Assembly (NCBI RefSeq): GCF_014805625.2 | Contig: NW_024003472.1 | Location: forward strand, 574,550 to 638,549 | Direction: 5' to 3' | DNA: 64,000 bases | Origin: Glossina fuscipes | Lineage: Eukaryota; Arthropoda; Insecta; Diptera; Glossinidae | In this document: positions 11,090 through 24,671 of the stretch, piece after piece | Position numbering within the stretch: position 1 is the stretch's first letter | Layout of the letters: every line of letters starts with the position of its first letter | Made by a program: the position numbers and the translations under genes | The notes under the pieces: generated by a model | Told to the model about the DNA's origin: nothing | The model's input: the letters and a program-made list of their open reading frames with translations, nothing else | The model's database searches: none

Positions 11090-13136
11090 TTATTTATAGT
11101 TTTAGTACTAGAGTCGATGTTAACTCAAACAGATGTTGCCCTAAGGTGAATAAAAATTAGACAATGCCCAAGTTTCTTTTTTTATTAATTGGGGTTACAA
11201 GTACACATCGCAAAAAATTAAAGTAACGGTTTATATATTATACACCGAAAAAAAGATTTTTCACTTGTGAAGTTGAAAAGATTATAAATAATTAAGGATC
11301 CCAAGTCCCAACTTAGTGTATTTACGATTTCAAAGCTAACATTGTCTATGTACCGTTAATTTCATTATTATGTTATGAAAGGAAAATGTAAGTTTTTATC
11401 AATCATGTCAATACGAACCACAAACACTAAGGAAGTAATTAAAACACAATTTTAAATAAGAGAACGATGTTATTATGATATTGGGAGAGCGTGTCTTTCA
11501 TTAAATTAATCTAAATAAAACTTACAAGAAAATAATAAAAAGAAGAAATTTCCCTTTCACCGTGTCCATCTGTAGGTCTATTAGTTAACTTCTTTCTCAA
11601 AGGCTCACAAGGAAAAACAATATAGTAGATACACATGCAAATCGTTTTCGAAAATATATGTACTCCCAGAAAGTTGTTTACAGCAACTTAGATAGATATA
11701 GAGACATTAAATATAGTTAATCATATAAGATTTGCCAAGAAGATTTGACAGAGACACTTGAAGATGCCGCCTGCTCGAGATCGCCGTTAAGTCCCTATAG
11801 TTTTTGTATAGTTTTCTCTCTTAACTATGTTAGTTAATTATAAATTGGTTTTCACTCCAAAATGAACTCTCTTCATATTTCTGTTGTAGATGGACTCATT
11901 GCACCTGATCTAAACTCTCACTCTTTTTCTCTCGTTGTTTGTACATTTTTCTTTGATGCATTTTTATCTAGAAGCTTTTATAACTTTTTTTTGTTTTCAC
12001 AAACAATAAAAATTCCACAATAATATTGGCAACGATGTATATGTTGTGTGTTCACGACGACGTGTTTGTTACTTTGTTGCAGATTTACATATCAAAGGAA
12101 GAAAGTTTATACATTTGTGTAGTTATCAATATATATAAAATTTTATCAGGAGACTTCTAACTCTAAGATCTCTTCACTGCTTATATAATTGCATTTATTA
12201 GATATGTTAGATTATATCTGCTAAACGTTGTCATTTTTGCCGTAGTATCTGTGCTAATTCGGTCAATAAATGCTAATAATTATCGGTGACTAATTTTGTT
12301 TTGTTAGTCCACATTTGAAACATTTAATAAAAACCAGCTTTTACAAAAAAAATTCAAAAAAAAAAAAAAAAAAAAAAAAAACACGCCGATATACAAGGAA
12401 ATGTAATTTTGGCTTAATACACACAAAGCAAATAAACATCAATGTGCAGTACATGCTCTTAAATAAAGCTCCAAGCACGAGCAACGGTGCCTCTTTTAAT
12501 TTCTTTTTTTCACAATTTACATATAACCACAGCCAAAATATAAGTATGTATTTGTGAAGTTCACACAATACGCTTTTGATTTGTGTGAGATTTTACATTG
12601 CTTTTACTATTGTCGTCATGCATGTTTGACCGTCTGTAGATCTGTGAGTCAGTATAGACGCAAGAACTGATATAGTTGCCGATAAGTAGAAAGCCGAACG
12701 ATTCAAAAAATCTAAAATTTCGATCTTGACTTATTCTTAATTTACGGTTTGTAACAGATATCAGTCGGAAAATTGAAGAGGGTTTTAAAGCAAATATTTA
12801 AAATTAAACTAAAGGAGTTTAAAGTTTTTTTTTTTAATTTTTGCTTTTAATACGCTCTTCAAATACCTTATGATTTAGATGGCGATAATTTTTGCTCAGT
12901 TATTTTGATGTCTGCCGAAAAATAGTCTTTACTAATTTTTTCATTGGTATGGGAAACAATCAAAAATTGGCGCATAAATTAGTTTAGAATATTGCAACTT
13001 TTAAAAAATCCACAAGTTAATTCGCCATTAATTCCCTGTTGTCTGTTAATTTACACATTCGGAAAAGGGTTCATATTTTAAGGTTAATATTTGAAAATTT
13101 ATCCACATAAGTTTCACTAACATTTTTTATTTATAG
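11090..13136. other. Intron 1, stretch between orphan splice sites
   Basis: AT-rich, with no gene seen. It holds a run of 26 A at 12356-12381. The open frames on both strands across this run are artefacts of it (Lys or Phe runs). Confidence 0.4.
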
Positions 13137-13283
13137 TTGAAGAAACTTATCATCGTAACGACAAAAATTTCCAAAAGAATACAATCGCGAGGAATAAGAA
13201 GACACGAAGAGCTCTACAATAAGCAAAACTCTTCTCAACAACGCCGGCATTTAATATACAAAAAATTAAATCGAAGCACACAG
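13137..13283 (+). other. Orphan 147-bp exon-like segment, open in one frame
   Basis: A good acceptor (CATTTTTTATTTATAG, ending at 13136) and a good donor (CAG|GTAAAT, junction 13283/13284) enclose 147 bases, exactly 49 codons. Read from its first base it has no stop, and its product is basic (Lys/Arg-rich with Gln and Ser). It has no ATG. The phase is 0/0, which does not fit the phase-1 junction proposed between 837 and 17285; in that phase it would carry a TAA. If real, it is therefore either an alternative exon paired with other exons or a non-coding leader exon. I do not recognise a domain. Confidence 0.3.
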
Positions 13284-14600
13284 GTAAATAATTTTCTGTA
13301 TAAATAGAAAGGCTATTTAATAAATTCTGTTTTAATTACTTTCGGTCAATGAGGATACCCATAACTACATGAACATAAGTTTGTACGTAAACATGTTTAT
13401 GCTGAAACAGATGCTTAAACGGAAAGGCAACCGAAACTCTATTAATGTAAACAAATTAAAGAATTTCAATATTGTATGTTACAAACAAGGTGAACAGAAG
13501 CAAATTAAAACAGTATATTCACTTTGTGAAGCATTTCCGATTCACATGTTCCACTCCACAAGCTCCCAACTTTCTCGCTCATGTTTACATTAACCAATAA
13601 TCAATATATCAAAAATCCTGCCTGCTGTATATTCTGGATATTCGATTAGTTTTAAATTTTAATTATGAAAACTACATCCCTACTCTGCCGGTAAATGACA
13701 GTTATATGTATATATATATGTACATATATTTACATATTTTGATATGTGTCTGCGATGTATTATACGTAAGAACAGATATTTGATATTTGACTGCAAGTCT
13801 AAGTAAAGTTAAGGTCCATTAAGCTAAACGTGAAAGTGCTGCAAGATAAAATTCTTAGACCAACGTAGCCATCTTTGGAATCTAACAATGAAACATTTGC
13901 AAGACGAACAATTTGTTGCTAATTGTGGCCCTTTGCCCATTGGATAGGCTCTACCCTATGAGGACAGCAAAAACAAAAACAAACATGAAGATTGCAAATT
14001 AATATATGTAAATATAGGTAAAAGCAAATTTTCTCTATATTGATAGTTTGCGAAAAGGATTTTTATTTGTTAGACTTTTTACTTTGCTGCAGGTACGCTT
14101 TTCAGGGGCGGACCAGCTTGCTTTAAAATAAAGGATACAGCCAGCTGTCTGAGCACAGTCTGAGCAGAGTTTCAATTTTCTTTTTTATATGTACATGTAT
14201 ATGTTATTATATCTATTCGTCGATAAATTTTCGAATGTTACAAATGAAATGGCAAAATTAGTATTCATCCATCTTGCCATGATAAATATGAAAAAAAAAA
14301 AAAACAAATAAATAAATAAGAAAAGAAAACTTTAGCGGTAGAGAATACACAAACGCACAAGGGGACCTAAGCACACATATAGGCATGGACATGCAACCAA
14401 TACTACTATGTGTAAGCTGATAAAGTAGAGGCAGAAAAAGCACGAAATATCCACGAAAAACAAGGACACATGCAAGAAAACTGCAACAATTAGATCAAAA
14501 AGTGAGCACACACGCACACGTAGAGATATATACAACATCTTAAGAATTAAAAAACAAGTAGTAACAACTTCGGAAAACGACGCTTCTCAACTATTACGAT
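13284..14600. other. Intron 1, unremarkable stretch
   Basis: I see no gene. An acceptor-like ACTTTTTACTTTGCTGCAG ends at 14090-14092 and is followed by GTACGC, a poor ratchet-like junction. The frames at 13369 and 14258-14538 have no recognisable features. Confidence 0.3.
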
Positions 14601-14602
14601 TA

Positions 14603-14714
14603 GATGATGATGATAATTGTTATGATGATGTTGATAGAAATAATGATGATGGTAATTATAATGATGACAGTGATAATGGTTGCGATAATAATGATGATAA
14701 TAATGATGATGATT
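14603..14714. repeat. Imperfect GAT/ATG trinucleotide microsatellite
   Basis: GATGATGATGATAAT-type triplets run for about 110 bases with interruptions (GATAAT, GATGGT, GATAGA). In one frame the tract reads as a Met/Ile string, which is an artefact of the repeat and not a protein. Confidence 0.75.
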
Positions 14715-16300
14715 AGAACGCTTCAAAACTTGTATAGAAACTCAAGTAACATTTCGCATTTATACTTAAGAAAGCACGGAAACTAATATTAGTTTGTTTT
14801 CAGCTCTCGTGGTATATCGTACATTCAGATTTGTTGTATTATACATTTCGCTTAAAGTAGAAATGAGTTAAATGAATAACCACAAGTTCTGTATAAATAG
14901 CTTTAATAGAAGCATTTCTTATAGGAAAAAAGAATTTTTTAAATTATTTTATAAATCGTTAAAAAGCAATAATAATATACTTGAAAAAGAGTGCTACAAA
15001 ATATATCCAAGTTTTAGAAATGATTTGATTAAAAGGTTTCGTCAGATTATGTCAAGTGCAAGTAAACAGCGAAATTTGAATACCACAAAAATCCAAAGAT
15101 CTTTAAAATTAAGCTTGATTCACTTAAACTTTGTGTGCATTATGTTCGAATTTGTGTATACAATGCCACTAGTGCACTTTGGCGCCAAGTTCAAATGACA
15201 ATGTCTACATCATCATCATGAACAACTCTGACAACAGGGCGGAAAAATAAGGCAAATAAAAACATCGACTGACTCAACGATCGGACAAGTATACACGTAT
15301 CTGTCGATTTTAGTTTCTGTATTCGTGAAAACTTAAACGTTGATTGTCCAGTAGAAAAATTTTTATGTTACTTGCACGCGCATATACACAACTGCACTCA
15401 GGCATGCAAATTCATGTCTTTAATACTTAACATATAAAGCTGTGAAAATTTTAATCATTATGTGATATATGTTAATTTCAGTGGCTTCAAAATAATAAAG
15501 GATAATAATTAATAATAAAGGATAGATGACGTAGTTATAAAAGAAAATGAACCGTCAATCTTGCTGAGATTTCAGTTCACTTCAATCAAGTGAAAGCATC
15601 GTTTATTTATTTCCTTTATTTCTGCGTAGACATGATATTACTTGACGTGCTGACATGTGTGTTCCTTTCCGCATTCATTGCCTAAATTACAAATATTCCA
15701 ATAGTATTTGAAATTATTGTAACTGTTGAACTGTCCTCTGTCTCACTATAAAATTTTTCAAACTACTTTACTGACATTAAAGTAGAATAAATTTGACAAT
15801 GTACTCGATTTACATGGAGCTCAAGAAGCTGGTGTACATATTATCTAGATTCCAACTAACGAATACGTTGCAAGGATTCAGGAAATTATATAATGCATTG
15901 TAAATTTACTTTGAATCTTTAAAATAAACATTATCAAAATCAATTGCACATATGTGCTATTGTTTATCCGTTTAACTAGTTTGTCCAACGCACCTAGTAA
16001 ATTGGTTGTGAACGGCAAGTAATCGGCACAACATAATCATGTGAATAACGTTACTTGTTTCAAACTTCAAAAGAGCGTATCTTATTTTTCCTCAGATGAC
16101 ATACCTCCTAACACTTCTAAGGTTTTTGCATAAACTGAGATAATGGCTTTACTTACTATTAAAAGATAGCAAGTCGGAAACCTATTGTTTCGTGAAGCGA
16201 ATTTTATATATTCCTTACTTCGAGCATAGATGTACCAAGTACTCGTACTTTTAAAAATTAAAATCAAATGCATTTAAATTAAGACATTTCGCTTCATTAA
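14715..16300. other. Intron 1, stretch with no recognised feature
   Basis: AT-rich sequence. The 108-codon frame at 14872-15198 is the longest here. It has a Lys/Asn-rich composition typical of chance frames in AT-rich DNA and no domain that I recognise. Confidence 0.3.
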
Positions 16301-16309
16301 TGCAAAATA

Positions 16310-16600
16310 TAAAAGCCAGAGTAAGGTTTTATTCGCCGATTGAGCATTAGTTATATTTCATTCTTTTCAAAATACTTTTGCTAAAAGAAGGCATTACATG
16401 AGAAGTGGCTGAAAAAGTGGCCGATTCGAACCATTTTCAACAGCATTCATCCTCTGCTCGAAACACGCCGATCTACCAAATTTCATCAACATAGCTCAAG
16501 AATTGTGATCTGTAGATTGAACGCATGATAACAAGTCAAACAGACAAGCTTAAATTGAAGCAAAAAGGCGTTCTGAAACGATCAATATAGTAAAGGTAGG
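16310..16600 (+). repeat. Dispersed fly repeat, 3' part
   Basis: The segment has the order typical of this family: GAAGTGG / GTGGCCGATTCGAACC, then TTCAACAGCATTCATCC, then ACCAAATTTCATCAACATAG, then TTGTGATCTGTAGATTGAACGCA, ending in a CAAACAGACAAGC remnant. The same order appears at 39760-39960. The copy is decayed and non-coding. Confidence 0.6.
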
Positions 16601-17284
16601 TCTATCTCAAATCTACTAAAAGTGTTTAGCACTATGAAGAAAAGTTACAGAAATCTTTTAGTCAAATACAAAAACTATAAAATGTGGAATTTTCATGGAA
16701 AGGGAGGACCAGAAGAAATAACTTGCTTATAAAAAGAAAACAAGGACACCTTACTAAAAGACCACTTTCTTTGTTAATGGTGTTTGAAAAAAATAACCAA
16801 TAATAATAATATATTATAAATTTTCGATTAAAACAAACGCTCAACTTTCTTTAATTGATCTCTGTATAATTTGTTCGCATAACCATTTTTAAACATTGCT
16901 ACTGTGTTATTTGGAAGTTACCTGTCTATACCTTTATCTTGGTTACAGTTTGGAAACCTTTTTCAATAAGCAAACAAATTATTGTACGGACACATCTGTA
17001 TGGATTTCGAGACGTGCATTGCTTAACTTAAAATACATGTGTATAAAATTCAATGCACATTTCAAAGCGACAGAAACGAAAACGCTCGTTCTTAAAACTT
17101 TGCTTTGAATCCCAGAAATTTCGCTAAGCTGTAATGTGTTCATAAACTGTTTAATTCGATATAATCAATGTACACAAAAGAGGCATAGAAGGAATTGTGT
17201 CAGCAAAAGCCAACAGAATCAAAGAATTAAATGAAAATATTAAAATAAATAAAAAATATAATTTGTAAAGAAAACTAATTGTAG
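16601..17284. other. Region just upstream of the long coding exon
   Basis: No gene is seen. The last 70 bases are A-rich and lack a pyrimidine tract, so the acceptor at 17283-17284 (CTAATTGTAG) is weak. This leaves the exon's left edge uncertain. The region could instead be an untranslated leader continuous with the exon. An ATG at about 17231 opens only a five-codon frame (ATG AAA ATA TTA AAA TAA). Confidence 0.4.
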
Positions 17285-19062
17285 CCACACTGGGTCAACA
17301 CCAACAATTTCCATTGGAACCGCGTATACGGCATGAAAGTGTCGGCAATAAGCAGAGGCAGCTATCAACAAATAAATCGGACCAACCAGGAAACGAAAAG
17401 AAAGAAGGGAAACGCAAAGTTAACGTCGATCTAGATAAGGAGACTAATTTTCTAAGTGGACGTTTGAAAGTGGATCAGTGGTTGTTGAAGAATTTTAAGC
17501 ACAGCGGTGAGCTCACTAATGTCGATTTACATCCTTTACAAGCACCCATAACAGCATCTGTTCCTCCCATCAACACCAAACCCAACGACAATAGCGATAA
17601 TCAATATTACAATACATTAGCGACCTTGTCCTCGCGCGACGCTGGCACTGTTTTGTCCCTAACGTCAGCCACGCATGCTAGCTTTGCTGTACCCCAATCA
17701 CCCGTTTCAACACCGACGTCCAGCTTTCACCCTAATTATTCAATTTCACCAACCGCCCACTTCGGCACGGAATCAGCTTTTCATGTTGCACAAATGACTA
17801 CAACAGATCTGGAGCAAGGACACGTTACACACTCTCATGTGCAGCAACGTTCGCAACAACACACATATAACACTTTCAACAACCAACAACAGCATCATCA
17901 ACTGCAAACGCAGACGCATCTCATAAATCCGTTTAAAATGGATGCTGATTTTTGGCAGCAAGCCAGAAGTGGTTCATTCGGACTACACGCTGCTGCTGCG
18001 TTAGCTAGCAATCACATAGGTCATCATCATAGTCACCATCAAGCACAACAAACCAGTGTTGGAAACGTTGCAGCACAATTACATCATCCGCAACAATTAC
18101 ATCAGCAGCAACAACATTTATCCGGACAAGTTGCCAGCGCTGATCAACAGATGCATCAGTTAACCTCGCCACCAGTAATATCAGCCTCACAACAGCACCA
18201 TCAGCCCCATCTTTCGCAATTATGCACTGAACAAAATCACCATCTGCTATTTAACGCAGCTGCGGCTGCCGCGGCCGCCGCCCATCTAAGCGGCGTCGTG
18301 TCAAAATCGCATGAATTGGATAGTACAAACATTACTCAAGACGAAGATAATAATGATATACTATCTGGTAACAAAAGTAGGAACGGCAATAACAACGAAT
18401 GCTCCTCAGCGGCAACAAAGCAGGAGCTATCAGCTATTCCAGGCTGTAGTAACAATTTGCTACCCACTGCAAATAATGGTACGCATACAGATAATAATAT
18501 ACATCACGAGCAATCATTACAGTTGCAAACAGTTCAACAACAGCAACAACCACTTAAGTACGAACATGAAGCTTGCACCTCTAATAACTTACCCCTTGAG
18601 GCGTTACAACAGCAACTACAGCAACAAGTACAACACCAGGAGCAACAAATCTCAGCTGATAAGGCCGAAAGAGACTCGGGAATTCAGAGTGACAAACATA
18701 TCGCAAACTCATTGCATGCAAGCCATCATCATAATATGCAGCAGGAACATCACCAACGTCATAGCCAACAAACACAATTAACAGTAAATGCTGTTGGCAG
18801 ATCGGGTGACACCAGTCATAACGAAAGTCCAACCCACTTACAACAATTGCGGATGCAATCGCTAGAACGGCGCAGTTCACCAGACACGCAACCACCAACG
18901 CTACCGTTACATTCCGAAGACCCTTTACAGATTAACACTTTTGCCAAAAATGGACCAACAACAACTTCACCGCAACCGTCCTTAAACTCAGCTTCTGGTG
19001 GCAGTTCTACTCCTGACTTGAAGTTCAATAGCGAAAATAATAAGGTACCAGGTGAATTACAG
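17285..19062 (+). CDS. Rotund long N-terminal coding exon (Gln/His-rich)
   Basis: This exon encodes about 592 residues of the N-terminal, non-zinc-finger part of a rotund-type transcription factor. The frame is open from 17269 (stop at 17266). It begins with a charged stretch (GNEKKEGKRKVNVDLDKE), then NFLSGRLKVDQWLLKNF, then long Ser/Thr/Pro, Gln and His-rich tracts and a nine-Ala run near 18259-18285. It ends in STPDLKFNSENNKVPGELQ before the strong donor CAG|GTGAGT at 19062/19063, phase 0. Such low-complexity tracts are usual in fly developmental regulators and may serve in activation or repression. No ATG occurs in frame until 17794 (residue about 170), so the start must come from an upstream exon (candidate at 822), a non-AUG codon or that internal ATG. 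The protein is expected to be nuclear. In Drosophila, rn acts in appendage patterning (tarsus) and sensory-neuron diversity. The assignment rests on linkage and phase with the zinc-finger exon. Confidence 0.82.
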
Positions 19063-19260
19063 GTGAGTATATCGATTTCAATTGGCAAATGTGGTGCGGT
19101 GTGCTTTGTGTTTGTCATCCTCGGTGTTCGTGCAGTAAGAGTTTCCAATTACTTGTTTGAGGAGAAACCGATTATTTTGAATTTTTTGAGCGCACCTCGT
19201 CTAGCGCTAGATGCAATAATTCCCCACGGTTTGAACAGAGATAAATTTGAGATAAATTGA
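19063..19260 (+). other. Open read-through past the donor (possible short isoform end)
   Basis: After the donor at 19063 the reading frame stays open for 65 more codons to a TGA at 19258-19260. The product of this stretch includes a hydrophobic run (AVCFVFVILGVRAV). If the intron were retained, the protein would lack all zinc fingers. I see no AATAAA signal close behind, so ordinary intronic sequence that happens to be open is the simpler reading. Confidence 0.3.
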
Positions 19261-22200
19261 ATAAGAAGAGGTTTCCGACGGTTTCTTGTCACACGGGATC
19301 AGTCATTAATGTTTCAAAATTCCTTACTAAAAAAAGACCTTTATATATCTAGACGACATTAGAATCATGAGATAGGAAAGCTATTGTAAAACTGATCGTG
19401 AACATTGCCAGTTTTTTAAAAAGAACGCTATATTTGTTGTAAGTAACTCCGGACAGAAGTAAAAAGTGAAAAGTCAAACCGTTCAAAGAAAAACTTATTT
19501 ACCGGTTTGTCCTAAGATCTGATTACAAGGTCTACCAAATACAAACCGTTCATTTATATATATCTACTTTATCGCAGTGAACACAGAATTTAGTGGGGTA
19601 GGCAACTTTTATTTTTAATGAGTGCTCTTTGTTTATAAAATTTTCCTCATATATAGCGGCTAGCTATACAATTGTTAGTTTTTCTATCAAAAATAGGCAA
19701 CCAATATGAATGAGAGGATATTCAAAATTGATTCTAGTAATTTTCCCTGACGATTGATTTGTTAACGAATCCATAACGGAGAATAATCTGAAATTTCTCC
19801 AAAAAAAATGCTTAAAGAAAATATCGTCGTCTTAAGCACTGTAAACAAGGAGGAAAGAAAAACAACTAGTTCTAAAGTTGCAAGATCCTTTTAAAAGTCA
19901 TACTTTATAGTGGTGCGACCTGTTGATGATTTCCTAAGTGAAAAGGTACATTCGCTCTACTACTAGGGCTCTCTTAAATATTGATGATGCGAATCATCCT
20001 ACAAAAAGCATTCATGTAATAAACTTTCTTCGGCTAACAAACAATGTTCATTCGCTGAGTAGTTATATAAGCATCATTAATAGTTATATAAGACATTATT
20101 TATTAAGCCACATTAAATTAATCTTCTTTGAAAATCTAAACACTTACTTAGCTTAGTTCATAAGGAGAAGAAAGACTTTTCAAAAGTTTGTGTGACCGGT
20201 TGTTTATGCCTATTTGTTTTCCTATTATTTCCAAAATCTTTGGTTTCGAATAGCACGTGAGCGTAAAGATGGGACATGTGGGACCTAAGGGATTGTTTTC
20301 AAATAATGATTTCATCTCCTTAAGAATGCTTTTACAACTCTTTCTCCGCCATGAATTCATTCTATACTTTCACATATCCAAATTTCATTGAAAAGCAGCT
20401 CTTACATTATTGCAATATGATTGAAATGCTGAGTTCGCTTTATTGGTTAATATCTATTTAAATAGTCTTCAACTCTTGTTTTCTTTTCGGTTCTATATTC
20501 CAGATGTGTGGAGAAAGTCTAATTTCACGTTTAAAATTATTTGCATCTGACAAAGTTCAATTAATGAGCGAGCTAACAATAATGATAATTACAATAAGTA
20601 AAAAAATAAAATAAAATGTTACACTATTTTAAAGATTCATATGATTCATTTTCAATTTACTTCAATTTTAATATCAACTTAATTTAATTTGAAATATAGT
20701 AATTACAAAGCCAGATTAAAAATTGTTCATGGAAAGATTATCAGTACAGTAATATATAGGTACTCTATATAAGAGAAGATAAATAAAGTTTTCGCAATAA
20801 ACACTTTCTGTTTCTCTATCCACGCAACGTTTATAACGAACATAAAGTTATGTGGAATGAAGCATATTTTTATTTATGAGTGAAATGACTATATAATAAA
20901 CTTTGCTATGTCTGTCGGTCTGTTACGATTGCATTTTGAAGAAAGACGAAACTTAGTGGTGCATTATGGTATTGAAACCGATCCCAATCATACGTTTTCT
21001 TGCTATAGTTTTTTTTTGATTTGTATTTTGTATACAGAAGAAATAGTCACCACAACACATTCTAAAATCAATTCTATTGCAAAACAAGTATGCTAAGTTT
21101 GGCAAGCCATAAGCTATACAAGAAAAAAAATGCTTTGTAATTCGGGACGTTTCCGCGATTTGCTCAGAATCTTTTGGTCTTAAATTTTTCTTTTCGTTTT
21201 CGTGAAAAAAGGTTCAACCCGATTGAAAGGTCCATCAACAATCAATAAAAAATGTTCTTCATGTCTTACATTAGGAACACTATTTTTTTTTTTGTTTTAA
21301 ACTTTGAAAATGAACTATATTGTAAAGTAAGAGGCGCTGCCATCTTCGTTTATATAAGAGCATTTTTCGTGCGGTATCATTTCAAATGTTGCTTACAAAT
21401 GCGACATTGTGCAAAATCGATTATCATATATTAATGCAATCAATTTTAGTGTTCACATATATTCACATATATGTAATATATGCAACGTTCAAAGTATTCT
21501 TATCGATAATACTGTATATCCACACGCGACAGGCATTTTCATAAATATCAGTACTATACCAAGTACTCAAAATTGCACACGAGACGTAGTCATACTTAAT
21601 ATCCTCATCATAACGATCAAATTTAATTTTATATAAATGCTTTTGTTATATTGGGAACTTAATGACAAAGGTTAACACGCCGTTGATGTTAGGAATAAAA
21701 GCGAATTTAAATATGGAAATAGTTTCATTTTAACCTCAAAGGTAATATATATAAAGATCTTTATGATTTTTTAATGTTTTCTAAGTCTGAAAACGGAATT
21801 TTTAAATTTGTTTTTATAGTGACTCTCTTACAACGTTTTACATAATAATAAACTAGAAAATAGAAAACAAAAATTAGTTATTAAAAGAAATTTCCTTCAT
21901 ATAATAGATCATTTTAGCTCGAAAAATAAAACTTTCATTATAATAACAAATTTTAACAGCTTCTGCATGCTTCTATGTTCGGTCGGCACAAAAACGATAT
22001 AAATTTACAGATATCCCACTGCTTTCCCCCACTTACTCACAAGTTATTTGTACGCACCTTTAAATTCCCCAGGTTCCTTTAAGAAAAGCTACTCTTTCTT
22101 CTTGACGCAGGGGAAAGAGGGTTTCTTAAAAGTAACTAATGAAACATGAGAAGACCAGAGAGATTTTTTAAAAGTAACTATTGAATTATCTATAAAGATT

Positions 22201-24633
22201 CATTCTGTGTTTCGTAGATGTTTGTATTTATTCTGGCCTTCCTTTTATAAAAGCTTTATTTCCACCCAAGAGTATCCCTTGCAAGCTAAATTTCCCTAAA
22301 ACTGGAAGCCAAAGGAAATTGTAAAAGAAAGTAAAGGCTAATTTTCTTTAAATATATATTTCACATAGTTTCGCTGATTTTTTTGCGTTCTACACATGGT
22401 GGAAACCCCTTTAAATAATTACAATTTATTCTAGTCGCTTCCCTTCTTAGGAGCTTCACAACACATTTTGTTGCTGGTTGCTTTACTTTATACACTTCTT
22501 TCATTGAAAACATTCACAAACGCATGAATGAATACAATTAGATTCTTGGGTGTAGAGGGGAGAGTGCAATTTCTCGTACTCAAACTAAATAAGGTCTCTC
22601 CTTATTTTTTTCTCTTTTCTGGCTCTCTTAATTATTGAGATATAAGAGATTTTTTTGGCAATCGCTATATAAACTAGAGTGGAACACCCTTTTTGCTTAG
22701 ATTTATCTAATACTAATTAAATGAGAGAATAAGTAGACCTTTTTCTTCTCACTTCCTCTTTTTTGAATATATTAAAAAGTCGCTAATGAATATATTTGTG
22801 AAAAATTTCTGTATATATTTTATACTGTACCTAATACAATAAAACAAAAAGCGTAGTGCGACGGTGATAAGAAAGAGAAAGGAAGTGACAATCTTAGTTA
22901 GTCTTATAATCTTGTATGCATGTGTCAGTGGAAGCAAAGTAGACTAGGGATAAAACATGCAAATTCACAGAGTAAAACATGTTCTCGTTTTTTATTCAAC
23001 AAATAATGAGTCATTTTTGTATACTTTACCATTTGTATGTTTTACTTGAATATGACATACATCTTTTCAGTTCTAAATGCGAGTTGTATGTTCCAAATGT
23101 GCATCTATTATTTTCTTATTATGAAAACTATATGTCAAGAAAGGGGTGGGATTTGCTTTCATTCATCTTCTACTACCACTTTTGCTTCTATTGTGCCAAA
23201 GTTACTTCTTAAATTTTATAATTTAAAGACAACGACACACACATGTCTAAAAAGCTTTGAATTTCTCCTAATTCTGAGTACTATTGCTATTTAAACTGTC
23301 AAAATCTATCTAAAACAGAAAGAACAAAAAATTTATTGTTCCAAATACGTTTTACAGTTTCTTGCTGCTTCGCTCTGGTCTGGCTTGGCGGTGTTCTTTC
23401 GTTGATTTCTTTGCATATGCCTTTCTGTTTAGCTACTAGTCTGTTTATTTGTCTGTCTGTTATATTACTTGCTTGCCTGTTAGTCGTTGTCTGGTTAAAT
23501 GTTTATATAAACACGTGTATACAGCTTTGTGTGTGTACACACATATTTGAGGTGCATGGTTTGCTGTTCAACTTTTGTATCAATGTGTGAGTCTGATTTA
23601 CTTTTTTAATATTCTTATTTTTTTTATTTCTACGGTGAATGTATTTGTGAACTGTGGTCCTTTTATTATTATTTTTTGTAATTTCGCGCATAATTTCTTG
23701 AGAAGAAGACGCCAGCAAAGACGTTTGCTGTCCTGTACAAGAATAATGTTACAACTATTGCCGGCAGAAGTTTTAAGAACATCGTGCCGAAAGGACGTTA
23801 GGACGCTTAATTTTACACGCGCGCCAATTATAATTACAAAACAAAATTAAAAAATAAATCACCCAAAACCTAAAATATGTGTAACTGCAAATTTGCAGTG
23901 CTTGTACGTGCGCTATTGTATATGTCGGTGTAATTTAATAAAATGTATTATAATGAAATAAGTTACAAAAAAAGGTTCAATTAAAAAAAAAAAGAAAGAA
24001 ACAGTTTTCTTATGAATTTTCTTTCGAAAAAATATAATTGAAAAGTGGACAATTATAATTACTAATAATTCCTAAAGCATTAATTAACGGAGCATTGCTC
24101 AAAAAGTTTGTTGCCAAAAATATGATTTCTTTCATTTCTGATAATGATGCCCGGCTTTTAAATTTTAAGTTTTTATCAAAGAGATGTTTATTTTCGACTT
24201 AATTAGAAAAAAAATTACAAACAATATATACAAAATCTTTCTTGCTGACAATGACGTGCAATGTGGGCGCGAGTCAGATGTACTTTAACTATTCACATGT
24301 CGCAGCACATGTTTATCATATAGATATTGAAATGATTTTAAGAATACTAAATAAATTGAAAAAAAAACTCATATGTACATACATACAAACATGCATATTT
24401 GGGGAAAAAATATATTTGTATATTTCTGGTATGCGCGTATGTTATGTTTGCAGAAATGTAAGAACTTCCGTTTAACCGTATGTACATGTGCATGTCGTTA
24501 CCCATATGTTTTGCTAAAGTACGTTTTAATATGCGACATTGTGTATGTTTCAGTCTGTTTTTGTTTGATTTCCGGTTTTTCTGCTTCGTAGAATGAAGAA
24601 GTTGAAAGTAAGGAATAAATATATATAAACACA

Positions 24634-24671
<38 letters not shown>

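Noticed and set aside
12315..12568. Frames with Lys or Phe runs
   Set aside because: They exist because of a 26-base A homopolymer.
14604..14786. Met/Ile-rich frame
   Set aside because: It is the translation of a GAT/ATG microsatellite.
18311..18898. Frames of 105 and 156 codons on both strands inside the long exon
   Set aside because: They are shadows of the CAA/CAG-rich coding frame, with compositions dictated by it.
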